From Anaerolineaceae bacterium (lineage in GTDB: Bacteria > Chloroflexota > Anaerolineae > Anaerolineales > Anaerolineaceae), in NCBI GenBank assembly GCA_011620505.1, contig WOZA01000049.1, positions 1-11,072 of the forward strand: a stretch of DNA of 11,072 nt, in the 5' to 3' direction. The notes below the pieces were generated by a model. The model made no database searches, was not told where the DNA came from, and was given only the letters and a program-made list of their open reading frames with translations. A program made the translations under genes and the position numbers. Numbering within the stretch: position 1 is the stretch's first letter; the number at the start of each line of letters is the position of its first letter. This document shows positions 5,901-11,072 of the stretch, piece after piece.

Positions 5901-6816
5901 CGGTGACGGTTGGGCTTACGATATTGGCTACGGTGGTCTGGATCATGTCCTGGCTTCTGGTCGCAATGTGAACGTGCTCGTGCTTGACACTGAAGTCTAT
6001 TCGAATACTGGTGGTCAGAGTTCCAAGGCTACCCCGCGCGCTGCCGTGGCGAAATTCGCTGCTGATGGCAAGGACAAACCCAAGAAAGACCTTGGCATGA
6101 TTGCCATGACCTACGGCAACATCTACGTGGCGCGTGTGGCAATGGGCGCCAGCGACTCGCAGACCCTGCGTGCACTCAATGAGGCCGATGCCTACGATGG
6201 TCCCTCTTTGGTCATTGCTTACTCGCACTGCATCAATCATGGCATCGATATGAAGAAGGGTCTTGTCCAGCAGAAACTGGCTGTAAACTCCGGCGCTTGG
6301 GTTCTTTATCGCTATGACCCACGCCTGGCTGCTCAGGGCAAGAACCCACTGCAAATAGACTCCAGGGCTCCCAGCATCAGCGTGGCAGATTATGCTTATA
6401 ACGAAACCCGCTATCGTATGCTGCTCCAACAGGACGAAGAACGCGCTGAAGAACTTATGAAAGGCGCGGAAGCGGATGCCAAACGCCGTTGGTCGCTCTA
6501 CTCGCAGATGGCTGAAATGGATTATTCCTTGATGGCAGCTACTGTGGATGGTGTACCTCCGGTGCAGCCTACCGTTGATCCTGACAAAGCAGGTGAGACC
6601 AAGCCGAGTGCTCCCAAACCAGCTGAAACAGCTGAAAGTGAAGCAGGCGCCAAGGCGAGCACTCCCACCGCTGAACCTTTTGCTGAAAGCTCAACCTCTG
6701 AGCCCACCAGCGATCCAGCGATGACGAATGGTGTTCCCCCCACCCCCAATGAAGCGGCACGCGAAGCTGGTGAGGAATTGAAGAGTGAGGACAATACCTC
6801 TTCTAGTATGAAGTAA
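2968..6816 (+). CDS. nifJ: Pyruvate:ferredoxin (flavodoxin) oxidoreductase, single-chain
   Basis: Cytosolic homodimeric enzyme that oxidises pyruvate with CoA to acetyl-CoA, CO2 and reduced ferredoxin, or runs in reverse. All expected domains are present in order. The N-terminal pyrimidine-binding domain has YPITPSS with Thr31, Glu64 and Arg114, at the same numbers as catalytic residues of the D. africanus enzyme. A transketolase-C-like domain (about 255-390) and the linking domain (GSDGTVGANKNSIK, about 430-443) follow. The two-cluster ferredoxin domain has Cys698/701/704/708 and Cys755/758/761/765. Proximal-cluster ligands are Cys829, Cys832, Cys857 and Cys1088. The thiamine diphosphate domain has GGDGWAYDIG (978-987) and Asn1013. 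At 1282 residues it is longer than the usual 1170-1230 because of an acidic Pro/Ala/Ser/Thr/Glu-rich tail (about 1196-1282). The start is set by AAGGAG (2952-2957). The gene is monocistronic between its own promoter region and a terminator at 6837. Confidence 0.97.
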   Translation: MTREMVMTDANEATAYVAYRLNEVIAIYPITPSSTMGEFADQWAAERVPNIWGTIPTVVEMQSEGGAAGAVHGALQTGALATTFTASQGLLLMIPNMYKIAGELTPAVFHVSARSLAAQALSIFGDHQDVMAVRQTGWGLIASNSVQEAQDTAAIATAATLRSRIPFVHFFDGFRTSHEVNKIERLSDDDLRTLINEDMIIAHRKRALTPDAPVIRGTSQNPDVYFQGRETVNRYYDESVRIVEEEMERFADLTGREYKIMEYHGAPDAERVIVIMGSGAETSAEVAKYLNARGEKVGVVVVRLYRPFSIKHFLGVIPPSVKKIAVLDRTKEPGSIGEPLFQDVVNALTAGILNGTSPCQQMPLLSGGRYGLSSKDFTPAMVKGVFDELAKDQPKERFTVGIVDDVTNLSIDYDPSFEILPENVIQAIFFGLGSDGTVGANKNSIKIIGDETPNYAQGYFEYDSKKSGTVTVSHLRFGPDPIRAPYFISEGQANFVACHQMSYLDHFDMLKYSRPGSVFLLNTIYGPDEVWNTLPREMQKDIIEKQLKFYVIDAYKVAEATDMGSRINTIMQTCFFAISGVLPPEEALAQIKHSIEKTYGRKGEAVVRKNFEAVDQSVANLHQVVYPTEVTSFHNRRPPVPAEAPVFVKEVLGEMINRNGDALRVSQLPDDGTYPVGTTKWEKRNIALEIPVWEPELCIQCARCSFVCPHATIRTKVYPTELLKDAPETFKSTASKFREWKDGYSWTVQIAPEDCVGCGLCVENCPGRDKTNPNRHAINMGAQPPIRESEAKNWEFFLNLPLIPREEISTHLVKNSQLLEPLFEFSGACGGCGETPYVRLVTQLFGDRMLVANATGCSSIYGGNHPTTPWAKNTLGLGPAWSNSLFEDNAEFGMGMRLTVDKFMTNAKELVQKNADFIGRELADELCNASQNGEAEINAQRKRVKQLKALLKDEQSGELRSLYSLADYLVKKSVWIMGGDGWAYDIGYGGLDHVLASGRNVNVLVLDTEVYSNTGGQSSKATPRAAVAKFAADGKDKPKKDLGMIAMTYGNIYVARVAMGASDSQTLRALNEADAYDGPSLVIAYSHCINHGIDMKKGLVQQKLAVNSGAWVLYRYDPRLAAQGKNPLQIDSRAPSISVADYAYNETRYRMLLQQDEERAEELMKGAEADAKRRWSLYSQMAEMDYSLMAATVDGVPPVQPTVDPDKAGETKPSAPKPAETAESEAGAKASTPTAEPFAESSTSEPTSDPAMTNGVPPTPNEAAREAGEELKSEDNTSSSMK

Positions 6817-6836
6817 TCACGTGTTGTTGATAGATG

Positions 6837-6873
6837 AAGCAGGGTCGTGCCAGCAACGACCCTGCTTTGTTTC
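6837..6873 (+). terminator. Intrinsic terminator of nifJ
   Basis: The perfect 12-bp stem AAGCAGGGTCGT (6837-6848) / ACGACCCTGCTT (6856-6867) has a 7-base loop and is followed by TGTTTCC, about 20 bases after the nifJ stop. This is the strongest hairpin in the window. The T run is interrupted. Confidence 0.8.
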
Positions 6874-6969
6874 CCCTTTAGTGATTGTAAAGCTTGCCAT
6901 CCATCAACAAACATTCGTCAGCAATCTCTTTACAAAAGATGTACAAATCGGCCTAAACCTCTCACGCTG

Positions 6970-6998
6970 TGTAAACTTGTGCTTAACTAAGGTAAAAT
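6970..6998 (+). promoter_or_regulatory. Candidate promoter of the dnaG-rpoD operon
   Basis: TAAAAT (6993-6998) is a fair -10 hexamer. The matching -35 position (6970-6975, TGTAAA) at 17 bases fits poorly. Transcription would start near 7005 and give a leader of about 60 bases. The operon needs a promoter here because the nifJ terminator lies just upstream. Nothing else was recognised in 6874-7066. Confidence 0.35.
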
Positions 6999-7066
6999 TA
7001 TCGAGGTGGGGTAGTGTAGCAACCTAATCTTGAACCCTGAACCACACCAATAACCTGGAGCAAGTG

Positions 7067-9022
7067 ATGACTGTTGTAGATGACATTAAAGATCGCCTCG
7101 ACATCGTTGAAATCGTAGGTCAGACGGTAAAACTGCGGCGTACTGGTAAAAACTATATTGGTTTTTGCCCTTTCCACAGCAACACCCGCACCCCCGCGTT
7201 TGTGGTTTTCCCGGAGACGCAAACCTGGCGCTGCTTCGGACAGTGCAACGAAGGTGGAGATGTTTTTGGCTACATGATGAAGCGCGAAGGCTGGGATTTC
7301 AACGAAGCCCTGCGCAATCTGGCTGAACGCGCTGGCGTCACCCTCGTCCAGCATTCCCCCGAAACCGAGGCCGATGGAAAAGCAAGGCAGGACCTCAGCG
7401 CTGTTCTCGAGGAAGCTGCCAGCTTCTACCGTCAGCAGATGCTCACGACTCCAGTGGGAAATAAGGCCCTTGATTACCTTCACAAACGAGGTCTGACAGA
7501 CGAAACCATCAAAGTTTGGGGGCTAGGTTACGCGCCTGGCAGTTGGAATGCCCTGCTGGACCACTTGCGTTTGAAAAACTTTCAACCTGACCTCATGGTA
7601 GAGGCGGGATTAATGACCGAGCGGGATGATGGCAGCATCTATGATCGTTTCCGCAACCGCCTGATGTTCCCAATCCGCGGACCTTACGGTCAGCTTGTTG
7701 GTTTCGGCGGGCGCGTGTTGGACCCTGAAGACGTACCAAAGTACCTCAATTCTCCAGCGACTGTTCTGTTTGATAAAGGTCGTCTGCTTTACGGGCTCGA
7801 CCTGGCGCGGAAAAGCATTCGGTCACTGAACCAGGCGGTCATCGTGGAAGGCTACATGGATGTGATCGGATTGCACCAGGCTGGCTTCAGCAACGCGGTT
7901 TCTCCCATGGGTACCGCCCTGACCGAAGATCAATTCCGCCTCATCAAGCGTCTAACGCGAAACATTGTCCTGGCGTTGGACCCCGACGCTGCTGGTCAGA
8001 ATGCCACCCTCAAGGGGCTTGAAACGGCGCGCAAAGCCATGGACCAGGAGTCTGAGATCCGGTTTGATTCCCGCGGGCTCTTGCGGGTGGAACAGCATTT
8101 GAACGCCGATATCCGCGTGACCGCACTGCCTGGTCAGAAAGACCCGGACGAAATTGTGCTTGAAGACCCCGAGGCCTGGAGGCAGATCATCGCGAACGCA
8201 AAACCGGTAGTGGTGCATGTCATGGAGACGCTGGCTGCAGACCAGGATCTACGGGATGCCAAGGTTAAACGCGACATCGCTGCCCAGGTGATGCCATTGA
8301 TCGATGACGTGGCTGACGCGGTGGAGCGTGAGGCCTACCGTCAGCAACTGGCGACTTTCTTGCGCGTAGATGAGCGCTCTTTGAAAAGCACGCGAACTGA
8401 CCTGGCGCATACCCGCCGGAAGAAAATTGAAAGTGACCAGGCGGAAGTCATTCCTGCCAGCATATTAAGCAAGCCAGCGCAAAAGAACCAGAAACTTGAG
8501 CGCTATCTTTTGCATGATCTCTTCCTTGATCCGGAAGGATTGTTCCGCTTGAATAAGACTCTGTGCAACCTCGGGCTTGACCCGATCATGGAATCGGATT
8601 TTCAAAACGGTGATACCCTTACCGGCTTCCGATTGATCACAGAAAGCCTGCGGCAGGTGGACTATACACCTGTAGATTATATTGAGGCTCGCATGACCCC
8701 CGCGCTGGAATTTGAAGAAAATCCGAATCTTGTTGAGGACCATTATGCCCCAACCAAAGAAAAACGTGACCAGCACCAGATCAGAGCAGTGGTACGCATG
8801 CGGTTGAATCGTTTGGAAGACCGACTGGAAGAAATTAAGTTCCTGCAATCGGCTGATGTCGATTCAAAGACATATACGGATGAAGAAGTACAATTCCTTT
8901 ATCTCGAGTTGTTACAAAAGCGTCGCCTGTTGGATAAAGCCTTGCTTGCACCAGAAGCCGGCGGCAGCACGCGCGCACGCGGAACATCCTCCATCAAGAG
9001 TAAATCCAGAAATAAGGCTTGA
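7067..9022 (+). CDS. dnaG: DNA primase DnaG
   Basis: Makes the RNA primers for lagging-strand and fork-restart DNA synthesis, working with the replicative helicase. The product is 651 residues. An N-terminal zinc-binding domain (about 30-75) has Cys34, His37, Cys56 and Cys60. The second pair is CFGQC, so C-x3-C instead of the usual C-x2-C. The basic core segment RFRNRLMFP (about 194-202) and GFGGR (212-216) follow. The TOPRIM domain has EGYMD (261-265) and DPD (305-307; other DnaGs usually have DGD), which carry the metal-binding acids. A segment at about 327-345 (RFDSRGLLRVEQ) looks like an insertion before the RVTALPGQKDPDE strand. The C-terminal part (about 480-640) is helical and should be the helicase-binding region. 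The frame also permits GTG at 7064, but GGAG (7057-7060) is better spaced from ATG at 7067. rpoD follows after 4 bases. Confidence 0.95.
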   Translation: MTVVDDIKDRLDIVEIVGQTVKLRRTGKNYIGFCPFHSNTRTPAFVVFPETQTWRCFGQCNEGGDVFGYMMKREGWDFNEALRNLAERAGVTLVQHSPETEADGKARQDLSAVLEEAASFYRQQMLTTPVGNKALDYLHKRGLTDETIKVWGLGYAPGSWNALLDHLRLKNFQPDLMVEAGLMTERDDGSIYDRFRNRLMFPIRGPYGQLVGFGGRVLDPEDVPKYLNSPATVLFDKGRLLYGLDLARKSIRSLNQAVIVEGYMDVIGLHQAGFSNAVSPMGTALTEDQFRLIKRLTRNIVLALDPDAAGQNATLKGLETARKAMDQESEIRFDSRGLLRVEQHLNADIRVTALPGQKDPDEIVLEDPEAWRQIIANAKPVVVHVMETLAADQDLRDAKVKRDIAAQVMPLIDDVADAVEREAYRQQLATFLRVDERSLKSTRTDLAHTRRKKIESDQAEVIPASILSKPAQKNQKLERYLLHDLFLDPEGLFRLNKTLCNLGLDPIMESDFQNGDTLTGFRLITESLRQVDYTPVDYIEARMTPALEFEENPNLVEDHYAPTKEKRDQHQIRAVVRMRLNRLEDRLEEIKFLQSADVDSKTYTDEEVQFLYLELLQKRRLLDKALLAPEAGGSTRARGTSSIKSKSRNKA

Positions 9023-9026
9023 GCAA

Positions 9027-10430
9027 ATGTCAGACAAAAATACTGAAGATTTTGAACTGAGCGACGATCAAACTGACGCAATCTCTGAAATCCATCAGGG
9101 TGAAATTCTCGATGACCCAATCCAACTTTACCTGAGAGATATCAGCCGTGAAGAGCTGCTGCTGGCAGAACAGGAATTCTACCTGGCAATCATTGTCCAG
9201 GCGAAGGAACAGCTGAACCTCTATCGAGTGGCAGAAGCTGGTTTGAACCTGGATGGAATCTGTGCTGATATGCGGTCCACCTGGGCGCAGGTGGAAATGG
9301 ATGCCGCCCGGCTTTCGTATCCGTCACCAGATGTGGAGAAAGTACTTGCTGAAGCTCTGCAATTGCAGAAACTTATGGAGATGCCTGATCCGCCTTACAT
9401 CTACACCTACCTTGACGATCCCCGTTGGGGCAGCGATAAGCATTGGGAGGATCTGGCTCGGGATCTGCTGCGCTTCCTCATGGACGCCTATATTCTTCCC
9501 GAAGGTTTGATTGAACAAATCCGCCTCAATTGGACAAGCGGCAGTGATTCACTAGCCCTAAATGCCAGCCTGATGGAAATGCAAAAAAGCATTGAACGGG
9601 TGGAGGAAAGCGCCAGCTTTGCCAGCCAGAAACTCGTAGAGTACAATCTGCGCCTGGTCGTCAGCATCGCAAAGCGATACAACAATAAGGGCATTGCCAT
9701 GGAGGACTTGATCCAGGAAGGCAATATGGGCCTGCTGCGGGGCATCCAGAAGTTTGACCCTGCCAAGGGTTTCCGCTTCAGCACTTATGCCACCTGGTGG
9801 ATCCGCCAGGCGATCACGCGTTATATCCACGAAAATGCACGCACCATTCGCATCCCGGTGCACATCGTCGAATCCATTAGCAAATTGGTAAAAGTGCAGC
9901 ACCGGCTGGTGCAGAGCCTGGGGCGGGACCCAACCTTTGCTGAAATGGCAGTCAAATCGGGTTTTCTTTCGGAAGAGGATGTCAACGCCATCCTGGAGCT
10001 CGGTGGAAGCCGCGAATTAGCGGATCCAGGATTGCTGCATCGCTGGGATGAAGCCACTCAAAAGGTGGAAGCGGTATTGAAGGCATCCGAGGAACCTGTC
10101 TCACTGGAAAGCCCGGTGGGAGATGCGGAAGACAGCACTTTGGGGGACTATATCCCCGATTTGGACGCGATCGAACCGATGGAAGAAGTCATGCGTGACA
10201 ATCTGCGCGAGTCTGTCCGTGAATCTCTGGATGGCTTGCCCGAACGCGAACGGGAGGTCCTGGAATTACGTTTTGGTCTGAAAGATGGCGTCTACCACTC
10301 GCTGGAAGAGATCAGTAACCACTTCGGTCTGACGCGTGAACGCATCAGGCAAATTGAAAGCGCCGGTTTGCGTAAGCTGCGGGATCCCAAACGACGCAAT
10401 TCCCTCAAGGATTTTGTTCAAGGGAGTTGA
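9027..10430 (+). CDS. rpoD: RNA polymerase primary sigma factor
   Basis: Primary (housekeeping) sigma factor, 467 residues, directing RNA polymerase to -10/-35 promoters. The start at 9027 (MSDKNTEDFE) lies 4 bases after dnaG with AAGG about 10 bases before it. A longer in-frame ATG at 8856 would lie 167 bases inside dnaG and is not credible. Region 1.1 is absent or reduced to about 25 residues. Region 1.2 is at about 29-61 (DDPIQLYLRDI). A non-conserved insert of about 130 residues precedes region 2 (about 199-272), which holds the core-binding segment, GFRFSTYATWWIRQAITR and the Q/T residues used in -10 recognition. Region 3 (about 280-385) contains an extra 20-25 residues (about 325-348) relative to E. 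coli. Region 4 (about 397-463) has LPEREREVLELRFGL and the helix-turn-helix SLEEISNHFGLTRERIRQIE for the -35 element. It is probably transcribed with dnaG. Confidence 0.95.
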   Translation: MSDKNTEDFELSDDQTDAISEIHQGEILDDPIQLYLRDISREELLLAEQEFYLAIIVQAKEQLNLYRVAEAGLNLDGICADMRSTWAQVEMDAARLSYPSPDVEKVLAEALQLQKLMEMPDPPYIYTYLDDPRWGSDKHWEDLARDLLRFLMDAYILPEGLIEQIRLNWTSGSDSLALNASLMEMQKSIERVEESASFASQKLVEYNLRLVVSIAKRYNNKGIAMEDLIQEGNMGLLRGIQKFDPAKGFRFSTYATWWIRQAITRYIHENARTIRIPVHIVESISKLVKVQHRLVQSLGRDPTFAEMAVKSGFLSEEDVNAILELGGSRELADPGLLHRWDEATQKVEAVLKASEEPVSLESPVGDAEDSTLGDYIPDLDAIEPMEEVMRDNLRESVRESLDGLPEREREVLELRFGLKDGVYHSLEEISNHFGLTRERIRQIESAGLRKLRDPKRRNSLKDFVQGS

Positions 10431-10432
10431 CG

Positions 10433-10753
10433 ATGGAACCCAATGGGAAACATCAGCTTCATGAGCGCATTTTTGATGTGGTGGAAGCCATCCCCGTTGG
10501 TAAGGTTGCCACATATGGTCAAATTGGCAGCTCGGTTGGCGGATGCAGCGGGCAGCTTGTTGGTTTTGCCCTGGCTTCTCTGCGCTACGCAGGGGGCCGA
10601 AGGGTACCGTGGCAGCGAGTGATCAACCGTCAAGGCAAAATCAGCCTGACGGGTCCCGATGCCGCGCTGCAGCGGGCATTGTTGGAAGATGAGGGCGTAC
10701 GTTTTAATGCCGATGGTGTGATCGATCTGGAAGAATTTGGCTGGAAGCCATAA
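10433..10753 (+). CDS. Alkyltransferase-like protein (MGMT-family DNA-binding domain, no active Cys)
   Basis: A 106-residue protein made only of the DNA-binding domain of O6-methylguanine-DNA methyltransferase. The fold signature is clear: IFDVVEAIPVGKVATYGQI (14-31), VGFALASLR (43-51), VPWQRVINRQGKIS (58-71) and a C-terminal LLEDEGVRFNADG. The methyl-accepting Cys of the PCHRV motif is replaced by Trp60 (PWQRV), the hallmark of alkyltransferase-like proteins. These bind O6-alkylguanine and hand it to nucleotide excision repair. Tyr28 matches the conserved DNA-contacting Tyr. The residue matching the base-flipping Arg (two before VG) is Gln41, unusual for the family. ATG at 10433 is preceded by AGGGAG (10421-10426). 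A TTG at 10427 is in frame but inferior. It starts 2 bases after the rpoD stop, so translational coupling is likely. Confidence 0.88.
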   Translation: MEPNGKHQLHERIFDVVEAIPVGKVATYGQIGSSVGGCSGQLVGFALASLRYAGGRRVPWQRVINRQGKISLTGPDAALQRALLEDEGVRFNADGVIDLEEFGWKP

Positions 10754-10776
10754 GAGGTGCCTCCAAGGAGGAAAAT

Positions 10777-11072
10777 ATGTTCACTGTTACGTTCGATAAT
10801 GATGCTCATGCGTTCTACGAACAAGCTCACCATCTCTGGGAAGGGGCTGAGACGCGTAATAACCTGATCCTGGGGTTGTCATTGCGATTGATGTCCGACT
10901 TGCATGCTTATGGGGAGGAGAACCCTTTGTTGGCACTGGTCAGAAATGGAAGCGGAGAAATTGGGGTTTCAGCGCTGATGACTCCGCCTTTTGCGTTGAT
11001 CGTTCAGAGCGAACCATTGAATAAACCTGCCCTTGAATCGCTTGCCGACAATCTAATAACAGGCGGTTGGCG
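10777..11072 (+). CDS. GNAT-like acetyltransferase, N-terminal part, cut by the right edge
   Basis: An open frame of 98 codons starts at ATG 10777 after a near-perfect Shine-Dalgarno AAGGAGG (10765-10771) and continues past the window. The visible part begins MFTVTFDNDAHAFYEQAHHL. It has a helical segment AETRNNLILGLSLRLM, a strand NPLLALVRNGSGEIG, then VSALMTPPFALIVQSEP. This layout matches, from memory, the N-terminal region of a family of GNAT N-acetyltransferases common in Chloroflexota and Actinobacteria, where xxLALVExDGEVVGAALRTPP-type strands precede the acetyl-CoA-binding motif. That motif (Q/RxxGxG/A) would lie beyond the edge, so the catalytic domain is not seen and the substrate cannot be named. 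It lies 23 bases after the alkyltransferase-like gene and is probably the fourth gene of the dnaG operon. Confidence 0.65.
   Translation, partial: MFTVTFDNDAHAFYEQAHHLWEGAETRNNLILGLSLRLMSDLHAYGEENPLLALVRNGSGEIGVSALMTPPFALIVQSEPLNKPALESLADNLITGGW

Noticed and set aside
8856..9026. Upstream ATG extending rpoD by 57 codons
   Set aside because: It overlaps the dnaG coding region by 167 bases in another frame. The extra residues do not resemble sigma region 1.1, and the start at 9027 fits operon spacing.
9253..9510. 85-codon + strand frame inside rpoD
   Set aside because: Out-of-frame shadow of the sigma factor gene, with no ribosome site and no recognisable protein.

Overview
The window looks like a chromosomal segment from a strictly or largely anaerobic member of the Chloroflexota, most likely class Anaerolineae. 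The taxonomic call is inference. It rests on a large single-chain pyruvate:ferredoxin oxidoreductase (PFOR), a DnaG with a C-x3-C zinc motif, a RpoD with an extra segment in region 3, a Pro/Thr-rich LysM lipoprotein, and a style of small conserved protein remembered from that group. All supported genes are on the + strand. No rRNA, tRNA, CRISPR array, insertion sequence or phage gene was seen.

Left part (1-2636): a frame open to the left edge may be the tail of an upstream gene. It is followed by a good sigma-70-type promoter, a 65-residue conserved protein and an intrinsic terminator. Next come a LysM lipoprotein, a second terminator-like hairpin, a Nudix hydrolase of the ADP-ribose pyrophosphatase type, and a 230-residue conserved protein resembling the body of SEC-C-associated proteins but without a SEC-C motif.

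Middle (2637-6873): a 331-base intergenic region carries a TATAAT element, a perfect tandem 13-bp repeat just upstream of it, and a 17-codon frame starting where the transcript should begin. This precedes nifJ, encoding PFOR (1282 residues). All catalytic and 12 Fe-S ligand residues can be matched to the Desulfovibrio africanus enzyme, and there is an extra acidic Pro/Ala/Ser/Thr/Glu-rich C-terminal tail. A strong 12-bp-stem terminator closes the unit. PFOR links pyruvate and acetyl-CoA with reduced ferredoxin, the core of anaerobic carbon and energy metabolism.

Right part (6874-11072): a tightly packed information-processing operon of dnaG (primase), rpoD (primary sigma factor), an alkyltransferase-like DNA-lesion-binding protein, and the start of a GNAT-type acetyltransferase that runs off the right edge. 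Gaps are 4, 2 and 23 bases, so co-transcription and translational coupling are likely. It resembles the bacterial macromolecular-synthesis operon (dnaG-rpoD) with a DNA-damage-related gene appended.

I did not find a wholly new multi-gene system. The most worthwhile leads are the nifJ leader (tandem repeat, missing -35, possible leaderless leader peptide), the PFOR tail, and the alkyltransferase-like protein in which both the active Cys and the base-flipping Arg appear to be replaced.
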